A DNA stretch of 64,000 nt, taken from Edolisoma coerulescens (lineage: Eukaryota; Chordata; Aves; Passeriformes; Campephagidae). Where the stretch lies: NCBI GenBank assembly GCA_013397115.1, contig VWZW01006868.1:1-64000 (forward strand). Reading direction: 5' to 3'. The notes below the pieces were generated by a model, which had not been told where the DNA came from, did no database searches, and was given only the letters and a program-made list of their open reading frames with translations. A program made the position numbers and the translations under genes. Positions 37,759-50,328 of this stretch are shown one piece after another. How positions within the stretch are numbered: the first letter of the stretch is position 1; each line of letters begins with the position of its first letter.

Positions 37759-40700
37759 GTGAGTGATTTTCCATTTCCCATTCTTCTTGTGCAGTTTGCA
37801 TACACATTTATTTGATATTTTTGTAGCCATGTGCTCATTGTTTTTAGGAATTTCTATTTTAAACTGTATTACAATGGTTTTCTTTTTTTTTTTTCCTGGG
37901 TGCAGAGGACTGTTTAATAAGTTCATATTGTCCAGGTCCAGGGTAAAAGGAAAACATCTGCCATTATCAAGTCTCTTTGTCTATACATCTATGTCTGCAA
38001 GGCTCATCTTCATTGTTTGGGGATTCCCTTTTAGGACTAGAAAACTAAAATTATGTTAAAAAGAGTTTCTGATTATTTTAACCCAGAAAGGATTGGGGGA
38101 AAAAAACCCAAAAACTAATCAACACAAATTTGGTTTATCTGTTCAAAGAAATGTTCAGCTCCAAAAGGGGCAAAATAAGACCTGCAAGAAAAATATTTTA
38201 CAGGATTTGATCACTTAGCAGGGCAGTGAGAGGATCAAAACCAGGGTGGGAAACTTGGCAGAAGACGGGCAGCTAAGTAAACTTTTTACAACTCTGCATA
38301 AAATATAATTGCCAGCAAAATTCCCACTTCACCTCCACACGCATTCTTTTATCAAGGATGTTTTGAAGTACACTGAAAGACAACTTGAAACACCTTCAAA
38401 GCTCCAAGGCAGTGACTAAAGTGAAGCTTCTTAAAGGCCATGTCTTTTCCATTGTACTTCAATTAAGGAAAGTAAACAGTAAAGCTTTATTTAAGAGATT
38501 ATATCAGCAGAACAGAACACAGTCACAGGATAATGGTCTCCTCCATGCAGAGGGACAAGCTATCCAGGCATCGGAAATAGATGTTACTATTATTGCACAG
38601 CTACGTTCACAGTGGGATAGAGGACAAACTTTTCTTCAGCTGATACTGCATTGTAATTTTAATAGGTTAACCATTTTTCCACTGAAGATCTCAATGGGAA
38701 ACTGAAAATTCTCAGCAGAATGATCTGCAAAATCCAAACCAGTGTTGATGTTGTGCCGCATAAGACTAATGCAGGCTGATTCAACCCTGCACCTTGTTTT
38801 GTCAAATTATGATCCTATGAAGAAATAAGCCCTATTTTCATAATTTCTATTTCAAAATCACTTTTCTTTAACTCTTAATCACCAGGAATAATTTTTCGGT
38901 TCAATATATGTGACTGCAAACCAGACTTGTCAAGATTGAACATGCAAGGATTATGAGTATGTGACATGAGGACAATATTTAGGCAGATACCTGTTTTTCC
39001 TTGTGACCCATGGCATATTCCTGGTGAAAGAATAAATGTGTAGGGTAAATTAAGCAAGCCTGGAGGAGACTAGAGTGACCTGCACTGCATTGTCATGCTG
39101 ATCAAGGTGTCTTTGTTCTCTGTGCCGATGTTGAGTGCAGCCAGACAATTGGTGCAATGGTTATGTCCTAGGCCCATTCTGCCTTATTTCTGATAAACTA
39201 GATCCATCTAAAAGATGATCAGTGTTATGATAGTCACCTCTTTTAGCCCACCCACCACCAGTGAGACATTATTCTTCTGTGTGACTAATTAGAGCTAGCA
39301 AAGTGTGGATATCATTCTGGACATTTCGTGCCATTTGAGGATCACCACAGGAAAAGGAGGCAGGTGAAAACATGTTGACTTTGGAAATAGTCAAATCACT
39401 TAGAAAAATGGTCATTCGTACTTGCTTATTTGTTCTCTCTCTCTTAGATGTGTGTGCAAATACGTAGTCTTACATATTCATGCAAAAGTTAGGTATTTGA
39501 AGCTCTGAAAACATCTACAGAATCCCTCCCAAGTCTAAAAGTTCAGTCACTGAAAACTGCCAGCACATACATCAGTCCCATCTTTCATAAGCACCAAATT
39601 CCAAAAGCATCCAGTATCGTGTACGACCACTATGCCCAGGGAAAATACCACGCTTTGATGTGCTTTGTATGTACTGCCTCTGCTGCCTCCCTGCACAGAT
39701 GGAAGCACATCTATGGGAGAGAGAGCTGCAGGAGAGGAGTGCCACGCTCTTTGCCATCCAGCACCAGCCTTTTTCTGCAGCTGTACTTTTGGGGATGAAC
39801 AGGTCAAACATAAAGGTTGTCAAACAGAATCAGGCAGGTCAAATGAAGGTGAATTTAATGGCTTGTAAATTAGGTTTCTGTACATGGCAGACAGAGTCCA
39901 AGTTGATCAGTCTGTGGCAACAGCAGTGAAAAGATTAATCATAGCAGTTTTTATGGTTTTATTTCATAAGCTCAAAACTTACAGAGCATTCTTATCTAAG
40001 GGGCTGAGATACACATAAGATCAATGAAAACTATAATCAGTAAGGAAAATAAGCAATCCATTGGCTGTTGCATATCTAGTTTATATGCCAGTAATAATCA
40101 GTTCATCCTCCCTAACTGAGCATCAACTCTCCCTCTTCCATACATGCTTGCTCATCTTAAGGTGCAAGGAATAATATCTGTTTATATTCTTATATGAAAA
40201 ACTATCCTTTTATAGTTGATATATCTTTAAGTAGTTCTGCAAAAAGGCTGGTACAGCAGTCAAGTTCACATAAAATCAGTGACTGAATTACATTTCTCTC
40301 CTATCTGAAAGAAATAAATATGAGCTGCTAATCATGGTAACTTTTTCATGTGTTTGTTATTATTTTATACATAGAAATTATAGCATCACGTGTCTTTTTC
40401 TGCTTGGTTGAAACTGAAGCTGCACAGGGCTGTTGAAAACCTAGCACAAAAGTAAAGGGGGAGTGAGGTAGGGACCTCATATTTGTCATGCCCTGTGAGG
40501 TAAGGAATCAAGTGGTAGTTCCTGTTTCCAAGCACTTGCAGCCTGTTCTAAGGGCTATTCATAGAGGTATTTCTGAAAGAGATTGGAAAGAAGGGGTGTG
40601 AGCTAGAGAGATAAGGAGTGAAAAAGAAAAAAATAAAAAGAATATTCTTATTTGTGGCATTTTTAAATTAGGGACAATTTTTCTCCATTGTCTTTTCATG

Positions 40701-43700
40701 CAGTTCAACATTCTTTTTCCATTCTTTCATCTTTTAAATGACCAAGTGCCAGTGTTTATCAATGCTGTGGCACAGGATAACTCAGATGTCTTCTGGCTGT
40801 AAGTTAAAGAGATAGTGGCAAAGGATGGTATCCAGTTGTGTCTCTCTCCATCAAGGCTTCAGTCTGCCTCAAGTATAAAAGGCTCCTACCAAAACTGGCC
40901 CTTACTTTTCACATGAACTTGCCTCTCTCCAGGCCTTCTACATTTTTTACTGGGCTCTCTCACCCCACTCCTTGAGCTTCTGATCAGTCCTTCATGCTCC
41001 CCCAAACTCATTTTGCTCTGCCAGTGTCCACAGAGTCAGTCCCAGCTCCAGCTCAGTTCATTCCTTGCCAAGGACATACAGCATTCACAGCAATAGTTAA
41101 GATACATCTGATCAGTGTATTACATGGACAAGACTTTATATCATGAATTCATGGAGTGAGTTTGTTGGTTTTGAAGGACTTGCTGTTTAATTAGAGTTCT
41201 CTAAATCAGAGTGTAAAAAACTGGCAAAAATAACATCTTTCTATTAAATAGAAATTCATAAATATTTGGAAAAGTAATTAAAAGAAAAATCTGTGATCCT
41301 TTCATGGATGATGGTGCTTAATTTGGGAATTATATACAGTAACTGAGGTGTGAAAAAGAGTATCTGCAAATTTTAAACATAATGCCAGCTCCAAAGTTTT
41401 CAGTGACTCCTCTGGAATAATTTTACTGTTTTGACTTCACCTTTATTTTTCTCTGTGATTCTATCTCTTTCAAAAAATGAGATTCATTGTCTCTTGTTGG
41501 AAGACCCACCTATATTTCTCACAATAGTTATTACTTTTTTTTGAGATGCAATAAATGAGAGGATGGATTGATGTGAGATTATTTTTAATATCATTTGCTC
41601 TGCTATTCAGACATCAATCCTATTTTTAATGGCATAGTTGATTCATGTGCATTGACGGTGCTTGCTGAAAAATAGAAGGTGTCACATCTTTTAAAACCAT
41701 GAGCAAACCTTGTAATTTACTCTCCAGCCCCAATCTAAGCCATCTTCTAGTAAATATAGCATGTCAATGAAGTGACTGCATGAAACACTGCTCACGGTGT
41801 AACTGGCAATTACTTAAGAGTGTGACTGGAAGATTCCAGTGGCTTCCAAGCTCAGATGACACGGATTTTTGTCAACATGGAAAACCTGGAAATACAAGGA
41901 ACAGAAAGAACGCTTAGGTTTGCAAGGCTAAAGGGCTGATATACCCATAGCCAACATTTTGTGATACTTATTTCCCAGGCCACAAGTTTTTGCTGCCTGC
42001 ATATGTCAGTACCAGACTCTTAAATCCTCTTACCCAAATATGTGCTAGGGCCTGGAGATCCCCAAGGGGAGATACCTCACTGTGCCTCTCAGTTTTGGAC
42101 TTGTAAGCAAGAGCAGCACTTCCTTCAACACGAGGTGAGGCAGCCTTAGCAGCTTTCATTCAGAAACAGAAAGATGATGAATGCTGGAGCCACCAGTTTG
42201 TATTGCAAGTGATCAGAGTGCATCTGCTGCATTTCATATCAGACAATTGTTACTTAAAAATAAAAAATATGGCCACGGGACTGGGCTGTGTAACCTAGGT
42301 TCCCCCTTCTCAGGGTAAGCTCAGAGCTGTTAAGGTTCAGATCTGAGTCTTTTTTCTTCTTATTTCTGTGCCTTTCTGTTTTCCTTCCATTATTTAGGCC
42401 ACTCTCCTGAGAAATTGGAGATGTGGCTCTGAATTCCTTCAAGTTGGGAGAGAAGTCAAGTACTCACTTCTCCCACCTTCTGTGTGAGTGCTTAGATTAT
42501 TATGCAAAGCAAAGATTAGGGAAGCTCTTTCTTGCACAGGCAGATGTCTTTAAAAGGGCAAGTCCTGCTAATTAAGACATCCAAGTCTAAAAATGAGAGG
42601 GCTCTGTGACTCTTAGGACACTTCACCCATCCATCTGATAAATTATTTTCCAGTGCAAGCAACTGTATCTTTCTCTCTTATTTCTCAATACATACATTAT
42701 ATCATATTATATTTCAGATATCACTTTTGACAAGCAAATGTCAAAGACCATGTCCATTCAGCCATGTCCTTTTGGGAAAATGGTTTAATATTTTTAGATA
42801 TCACAGGAAATATTTTGAATAGAAAATATCACCTGTTAGTAGAATAAAGATAGAGGATAAGTGAACACAAATTAATCAGCCTAACGCTGAGAACTCTCTG
42901 AAAGTTAAGAGATTTTATTATTGCATTTAAATGTATTTATAAAAAATATTCATGTATTATATGCATTTAAATATGGTCATATTAGCTAGAGGAGCCTGAT
43001 TGTTAGAAAACTGTTTTTCTACTTTAGTATAAATGTAAAGAACTACATGGGCTTCTGAAAAAGGAAAAACTAGCAAAGTACTGACAAAGCCAAATAAACT
43101 TCACAGGTCTTAGCATTTTGATAATCATGGTAAATTTCTAGCAACACTGGGAACCAATTCAACCTCAAGACCTGTGTGATGGGTAAATCAGGTTTAAAGT
43201 TAGGAGAAAATGCCTTCAGTCCATTTCTCCCTCGTTTAGAGTATCATGGCCATACCTACAGCTTTTGATAGTGCTTGCCTTGGCCTGACTGCTAAAGCTC
43301 TTTAAGAGTAGTAAAACATTGGCATATTTTGAGACTATCTTTATGCTTACTTTTGGAATAAAGTTAATAGAATTAATTTTACAGTGGGCTTTCATTTTTT
43401 CATTATGCATTATTCTCAGGAAAACCACAAAAAATCTCTCCATAAATCTTAATAATTTATTTGATTTGCAATTAAATAGTATTTATGGAATTCAAGCTTT
43501 ATATTTTTCTCTTTTCTGCACTTCTGTGCTAAGTGACCCTTTCTACTATAATACATTTGGATACAAATTTCTGAACAAAATTGTAAAGTTAGTTTCAAAT
43601 GATACTTCTCTCTCTTCACCCAGAAGAAAGAAATTTTTCCTTGTAACTAATATTTTGTGTTTTGGGGAAAATAAGGGTTCCAATAAAAAATATTTTAGAA

Positions 43701-44816
43701 TGGTGGTTGAAAATAATCCATTCTAAATCTCTCTCTTGTGCTCTTGGCTTTAATATGTCATCTATTTAAAAATGCTGTCTAACATTTATTTTAAAGCAGA
43801 GAGGGATTTTTTGGAGGGCATCAGTAGGAGATATGCTATCTTATTTTTTTATAACAGCCTAATTAATTTCTGTAATTTATCCTTGGCTGGCAGAATATCC
43901 TATATTCTGCAATGCTACAAAATTTACAAGTAATCAAACATTATTTTTTGCTCTTAATGAGATTCAGAAGATGGTTCATTGCCTACTATACTTTTGTGCA
44001 CTCTCTGAATTAGTATGTTGCTAAGACAGGTTCTTCCTCCCAAAATTTTATAATCTTTTTGGAGTTTCATTAGATCTGTGAATCCCAATGAAAACTACTT
44101 AGTATTTTCACCCCCACCAAGTTTAACTCAGATAAATTTAACAATATGCCTGTGTTATCCTGAGTTGTGTGTTGTGTTCAGTTGAGGACATTCCTTTGTC
44201 CCCAAGCTCCAGGACTAGGATACAACAGGCATATTCTATATACATATATCAGAATTTTTCTGTTCTGTTTTGCTATGTACGACATGGAATATTTACCAAA
44301 GATTTATTTTTATATTTATGTAATTTCATTTGCCAAAAATCGCCACCAATTTGATTAGGCCATTTTATAACCTCATTTGGTCAGCCAGTTTTAGAGAATT
44401 CATTTTTAAGAGCATAAGACTGCAACAGAAGTGAGCAATGTGGAGTACCTGTAGCTTGGGGCACCTGGGTCATTATAGTCTCTATCTGCATTTCTTTGCT
44501 CTATTTCATTCAGTATTCTGCTATTAGACATATAGATTCTTATATTTTTGCCATTTTACAGTAGTGTGACATTTAAGAAAATGAGTGTTAGATGGATTTT
44601 ATATGTCACATTACAAAGTGGCATTTGGGAACTTCTGGAAACACTGTTCATGATTAAAGGTGTGCATTATTTAGGTCTTATCATATAATGTTGACCCTAA
44701 ACTGCAGATGATAAATCTTAGCCATAAAGATTCTGGCAGGAAATGCAGGATGGAAAAGCCTCTTTTAACTCTTGTAAAATGACTGTCATAATTGGCCCTG
44801 ATCACATGATAAACTT

Positions 44817-44860
44817 TTTAATGACTAAAAATCTCTTCTTAGAGATTTTTAGTCATTAAA
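44817..44860. repeat. Perfect inverted repeat, 20-bp arms, 4-nt loop
   Basis: The left arm at 44817-44836 and the right arm at 44841-44860 are exact reverse complements around TCTT. The centre reads ATCTCT-TCTT-AGAGAT. If transcribed with the host gene it would form a 20-bp helix. One wobble pair and one further pair may extend it outward. It is shorter than a normal pre-miRNA stem. It could equally be a palindromic duplication or a tiny MITE-like remnant. Confidence 0.85.
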
Positions 44861-47800
44861 GATGACTTCTTCTCTGGTTAGACGTGCTCTAAAAATGGCA
44901 TATTTGGTAAATGTCTGCATGTGTGGCACAGTGACAGACCGTGCTGACGGTGTTCCAGGGAAGTAGTGAGTGTTTGCTTGGGCTTAGGAGCAGCAGAATC
45001 CAAGCTGAGCAGGGGCTCTCTGTTTCCAAAGTGCCCACGAATCCTCCCCCATGTGCAGCTGGGGCTTGGAGCAGAATAGACCCCGAGCGTAGACCTTATA
45101 AAAGGCAGGTTTTGATTGATGTTTCTGCCTTATAGCTTCTCAGTTGTGAAGTTGATGTATTCTGACACCAGTTTCTCAATTACATTGTGCAATATTAGAC
45201 CTCAGTGCTATGCAACATGGTCTGATTGTTCATCAGTCTCACCTAGAACAATAAGAATTTCACAGAATTTAGAAATCAATCTAAATCTTCAGTGAAAAAA
45301 AATTAACTTTTACAGGTATATAGCGACATTTGTTGCAAAGGAACTCACAGAACTTGCCGATTATGCAAACACTTCTATTGTGCCACTGTCGTGCAGATGC
45401 AAATTTTGGAGGTGGCATCCTGCCAGCCTGCATCATGAACTGATTCTGGTGGGGAAATATTGCTTTAGCATGTTCTATAAAGAGGACAAGCATGAGCTCC
45501 TTATAGTCTCTGGAGAGCAGTATTTTCTCATTTATAATGGTGTAACCTGAAAATAATCAAAATGTAGTACTCAATGAATTTCTTTGAAAAGTTAAGGTAG
45601 CTTACACAGGTGGGAAATTCTGATTCTTGAGGAATCAGAGTCTTTCCTGATGCAAAGATCATCTCATCATTTCTTTCTCCCTGCCTGCCTTTATCTGAAG
45701 TCACCAAACCCATACCTTGCAGCAGTGAAAATAATTGGCATCAAAACAAACTTTATGTGAATAAATAAACAGTTTCTTAGCTCTATATTTGCATTAAGAT
45801 ATTAATGATGATAATGCTAGGTAGGACAGTGTAAGTCACACAGGTCATACAGGTAGAATTTCCAGGCTGAATCAGAGAATTACTATCATTAAAATGTGAA
45901 ATGTGAACATAACTAAGCACCTTGCTGAGTTACAGCTACTATGGCCACCAAGCAAGATGAAGTGAATGTAAAAATGAGCTCAGCTTTAACTCCCATGGTG
46001 CTGAAAGGAATATATAATAAATATAATAAATTTCTACCAAAGCAGAAAAAAAAACTTGACAGGACATATCTAACAGTGTATGGGCACTACACAATGCCTC
46101 TTTGTGGTTTCTGTCCAAAGCCCATTAGTGACAATTAAGTCAAAGGATTTTTCTTTGTATTTAGTACTAAAAAAGTACATTCATATGGTGACTAAAAGTG
46201 TGTTCTGACTGTTTAAATAAGGACCACTGAGAGTAACATTTAAATGTGGACATACTGAATTTACTCTTTGAATAGCTGAAGGAAAAATAGTTTACTATTG
46301 GTAAACATACATGTATTTTTCATTATGTTTGCAGTGCTAAATTGAAATATTTATAAGATTTTTTTTTGTAGTATCAACTACTGTCGTCCTATTTAATATT
46401 TCATTCAGATTTCTGCATAGATTAAAACAGTTCTGAAGTTCAGAGAGCCAGCATGCCACCATTTCATTATACATTCTGCAAACAAGTAAGAATGCAGGCT
46501 TACCATCAAGAACCATGTTCACAGGCAAAACAAGTCTCAGCTCTTGGAATACCTACAGAAAGAAATAAAACTCAAATATTAGGCAACCATTAAAATGTAT
46601 GTCAATGCAAATAAAGTGTATGGAAATTTAAATTCACTCTTAAAATGCCCTGTATTTCATTGTAGTATTTAATTTCGGTCACAACAGCATTGAAAGTAGC
46701 AGGGTGTATGGTAATGGGTTCTTACGCTGTGCAAGCTCAAGCAATAAAACACTTTGGAATTACTCTCAACAAACAGGAAATGTCTGTTTCTTGAGTGCTG
46801 TAGCACACAGGGATACTAGAGCATCATATAAAAAAGTCTGCTAGCAAGACTTTTAGGCGGACTTAACAATTTACCTGTACTGGTTTTGTAATGGATAGTA
46901 AACCAGCACTGATAACCAAAGATAAGAAACAGCTGGTCTCAGCTTCTGGGCTTCTGCCAAAAATGAAATGATTATTCTCTATATATAGCTGTAAAAAGTA
47001 CTGCACATTTTCTCAACTCAAATTTATGCAAGGTTAGAATCATCCAGGAAACCAGAAATGTATTATAGACAGCTTCACAGCAACCTCTTGAAGGAACACT
47101 AAATCCAATTATGCAGAACATCACAGAATTGTTTGTTATTCCTATTGCACTTAGCTCTCATGAAAGCAAAAGTATTTGTTCCTCTTCTAATGTATCAAGA
47201 ACACCATCATGTGTAAGATTCTGTGATAATAAGTTATGACTGCAAAGCTCTTACCCAGATTAATTCAGAAGCAACAGAATAAATACATCTTCTGAAAAAA
47301 TACACAGCAATCTATTCTGTCCTTTAGGTACTGAATTAAAAACAAATCTTAAAGTGGAACAACTGTAACTTGGTAGTATTCCCATCGGGAATGTTAATGA
47401 TTGCTTGGGAGAGAAATATGTAACAAGGTCAATTTTTAGTTAATACTGAAGGGTATTTTGTTTTCAAAAATGATAACTTAGTGTAATCTAATTCAAATTA
47501 TTCCTCAGACAATGCCAATTGCCATGGGTAAGAAACCTTACAATTGTCACTGAGTAAGCATTTTAAAACTAGCTGATGGAGCACATATTAGCACACATTA
47601 AGTCAGTATTACTGAATGAGAGGATGTAAAGAAATCACGTAGTAACTGATAGTGTGAAATGAAATAGAGATCTCTGTCTAACTCCTTGGCTTTTGTTTCC
47701 TACTGCCTACAGTCTAGAATGGAGAACATTGGATCAATCACCAAAATTATATTAGCGGCAGTTTGTTTTCTTACAAGTAGAGAGAATATTTAAACATCAC

Positions 47801-48469
47801 AGTTAAGAATTTTGTATGAACATGAAAATGGGGTTAAAAGTTATTTTGAGATTTTTAACGTCGAAACATTACGATATTCTATTTTTGATACTTTTTGTGC
47901 TGCTAGAGATCACATAACAGATTGTATCTTTACATCCTTTGAGGCTGTAGCAGAGCACAGAAACGGAGCAGCTGCAGCTCGTGCTACCAGGAAGAGCAGC
48001 TCAATGGACGGCAGCCTTGGCCTTCACGGCTACTCAGCCATGCAGTCTGTGAACACAGAACCAAATGGCAGTGCCTGGCCCAAGAAGGAGTATTTGTTTA
48101 TATATAAATTAGGTGTATATTCGAGTTTTTGTATTTGAAAATGCATACAGTTCTGTGCTCCTGTGTTTGTGGGCCATGCTACAGCCTTCAATGGCAGCAC
48201 AGTGTGCTACTTTTCCAAGACATCTAACACTGTAATTAAAATTCTGTTTCTTGCACATTTTGTGAGTTACTGGTTCTCGTGGTTCATACCTTTGAAATTT
48301 ACTTTTCTTCTTTCAAGAACACAAATCTGTGTAAATGTAAATAATAGGAAAGCAATGACACTCAGCTACAGGTGGCTGGCTGGGGGTTGAAGACAACAGC
48401 AGAACGTGCAGAGATGCTGAGGGAGAATTTTCAGAACTCCTTGGCCACCAGCAATCTGAAACAGGATTA

Positions 48470-48774
48470 TCACATTTATGGAGAGAGACTTTTCATGAGG
48501 GCATGTAGCGATAGGACAACGGGAAATGGCCTTAAGATGAAGGATGGCTGGTTGAGATTGGGTGTTAGGAAGAAATTTTTTACTGTAAGAGTGGAGAGGC
48601 ACTGGAAGATTGTCCAGAGAGGTTGTGGACTCCCTATCACTGGAGGTGTTCAAGATCAGGCTGGATGGGGCTCTGATTAACCTGGTCTAGTAGGAGGTTC
48701 CCTGCCCTTGGTGGGCAAGTTGAAACTAGATGATCTTTAAGGTCCCTTCCAACTCTAACTATTCTATGATTCTC
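48470..48774 (+). repeat. CR1 LINE 3' end, well preserved
   Basis: About 300 nt follow the CR1 3' region in order: 'agcgataggacaacgggaaa', 'gttaggaagaaattttttac', 'gaggcactggaagattgtcc', 'ggtgttcaagatcaggctgg', 'gaaactagatgatctttaag', 'gtcccttccaactctaac', and the terminal 'attctatgattct'. This copy is 5'-truncated, as CR1 usually is. It is the youngest-looking CR1 in the window. The upstream edge is uncertain by tens of bases. Confidence 0.92.
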
Positions 48775-50190
48775 ATTCTTCCAAACACATTCCTTCTTAC
48801 CATTTCTGAAATGTGTATGAAATTCATTCACCCTCTCCCCAGCCTGTATCCTGTTCCCACCATCTCTTCCTTCTCCTCATCAGACTGTCTGTAATGGCAC
48901 CAGTTTCTCCCACAGCTGATTTGTGTCCTCTCTGTGGAGTCCCCAGCCTCCCTCCAGCCCTTCTTCACAATTCATGTGCAAAAGTAGCAAGATTTGACTA
49001 TACAGCCATTTTTATAAGCGTGTTTTGTCTCTTTCCTCCTACTCTTGTTGTCCATGCTCCAATATGTAGGCAAGAGAGAGTAACTATACTTCGTTCTACA
49101 GACTGCCTTCTGTAAATCTGGTACAAAATAGATGAAATATTTATATTGGGAGTTATTATTTGTGTGGATTGTGATTTGTGGACTTTGATAAAGCAGCTTG
49201 GGAGTGGCGTTTTTAAAGTATCTATTTTGAATAAGAGAGGGAAAGAAAATAGAGCCAAATGGTCAAGAAGCTAATTCCTAGTTGTCCTGGTAACAACTGC
49301 TTTCTTTTGTGAACAGCAGGGGTCACTAAAAAGAAGGGTTATACTGGGCAAAGCAAACAGGCTTTTTTTTTCTCTAGTAGATCACTTTTCATGCGTTTTC
49401 TCTTTTAATCATTATATTAAAGAAAGAAAATTCTTGGTTCTACTTTGTTTGACATATAACAAACTCTTAATAAAAACACTATCTCCCTGATTATGGCCTA
49501 AACTATAAATTATCGCTGCCTCTAACAAAAAATAATACTTTTGTCAAAAGAGTTTTATAAAAACCTCTTTTACACAGTATTTTCATTATGTTGTAAGTTG
49601 ATGTTGATGTTGAACACTGTGATAGCCAAGAGTGGTCAAAGTTATTTCTTCTCTATTAGTTGTGATCATACTGTCATTTTCTCCATTATTTGCTGTTATT
49701 GGAAGGCAGACACAATTAGTAATGTGGAGAAATAAAAATGTTCACCATTTAGAACAAGTCAGCAAGAGAATAACAACAAACAAAATACTTAGATGATCTT
49801 TCAGTGTAACTTCACTCAACATAAAACGTAAACAAGTGCATAATTCTGTTCTTAGAAGGATGGGAAGTGCTGACCACACAAGGAAAGAAATAGAAGAAAA
49901 CCCAGTCAAACACCTTAGCAGGAGGAATCCTATAAAAGAGCATGCCAGAAAGATAGGTTGCTTGCTCTGCTTTGTATCTGTTCTGTAAACTTAGCTTTCA
50001 AGGAGTTTTTGTATTTATCTTTGCAGCTGAATGAGTTCAATTTCTCTCAGATTAGGACAGAAGTTTCAGAACAGCAGGTTAATCCTTCCTGCCTTCACGG
50101 GCAACTGAGCAAACAGACCTGTATCAACGTGGCCGAGTGTAAAATTGTAATTCTAGAGATTAATGTTGTCTTTCCTGTTTGACCTCCACG

Positions 50191-50208
50191 TTTCTCTTCT
50201 AGGTATGT
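50191..50208 (+). promoter_or_regulatory. Juxtaposed acceptor/donor motif upstream of exon 62
   Basis: TTTCTCTTCTAG at 50191-50202 is a good splice acceptor by sequence, and it is followed at once by GTATGT, a usable donor. This AG|GT arrangement is that of a recursive-splicing (ratchet) site or a decoy acceptor. It lies 65 nt upstream of the exon 62 acceptor. Splicing to it and continuing into the exon would add 65 nt, shift the frame and meet a TAA near 50262, so it cannot give a normal coding exon. Activity is not shown. Confidence 0.35.
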
Positions 50209-50262
50209 TTGTATGTATGGATGTATGTGTGCAGTTATTCATTTATTTGTTTGTTTGTTGTT
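50203..50262 (+). repeat. (TATG)n/(TTTG)n simple repeat abutting exon 62 acceptor
   Basis: Degenerate TATG/GTATG units at 50203-50231 are followed by ATTTATTTGTTTGTTTGTTG-type units up to the TTAACAG acceptor. The repeat forms the polypyrimidine/UG-rich region of this splice site. Any variation in unit number would change the spacing just upstream of exon 62. Confidence 0.75.
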
Positions 50263-50267
50263 AACAG

Positions 50268-50328
50268 CTTCTGTCCAAGGCCCCTGGGAGAGGGCAATCT
50301 CACCAAACAAAGTGCCGTATTATATCAA
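50268..50328 (+). CDS. DMD: Dystrophin exon 62 equivalent (start of WW domain)
   Basis: This exon of 61 nt (2 nt + 19 codons + 2 nt) has acceptor ttaacag and donor AA|gtgagt. It encodes SVQGPWERAISPNKVPYYI, with a split codon at each end. This is the first half of the WW domain, with its first Trp and the VPYYIN strand. The WW domain, with the following EF-hand region, binds the PPxY tail of beta-dystroglycan. The residues equal human dystrophin as I remember it; utrophin has LPWQRSISHN and DRP2 has VPWERAIS here. The second Trp lies in the next exon, outside the window. The length matches human DMD exon 62. Confidence 0.95.

Larger units (their letters stand above)
37759..50267 (+). other. 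DMD: DMD intron 61 equivalent (12.5 kb)
   Basis: The intron has gtgagt and ttaacag ends. I recall human intron 61 as about 25 kb, so the ratio fits a compact avian copy. A perfect hairpin at 44.8 kb, a CR1 copy at 48.5 kb and a UG-rich simple repeat just before exon 62 are listed separately. A somewhat GC-richer patch lies at 44940-45130 and includes TTATAAAAGG near 45098. I see no gene or recognisable element in 37900-44800, 45200-48400 or 48800-50180. Confidence 0.87.

Noticed and set aside
37881..37910. Poly-T followed by TGCAG, resembling an acceptor just after exon 61
   Set aside because: No open frame bounded by a donor follows. Such tracts are frequent in this intron.
43319..43726. 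135-codon open frame on the + strand
   Set aside because: It is AT-rich with a low-complexity hydrophobic composition, no homology I recognise and no splice context.
45090..45110. TATA-box-like TTATAAAAGG downstream of a GC-richer patch
   Set aside because: A single TATA-like match is common in AT-rich DNA, and no first exon or other promoter element is evident.
6229..50328. Utrophin (UTRN) or DRP2 as the host gene
   Set aside because: The WW exon reads GPWERAISPNKVPYYI and the exon before it RQLHEAH, both as in dystrophin. Utrophin and DRP2 differ at these sites. The very long introns also favour DMD, though a tree would settle it.
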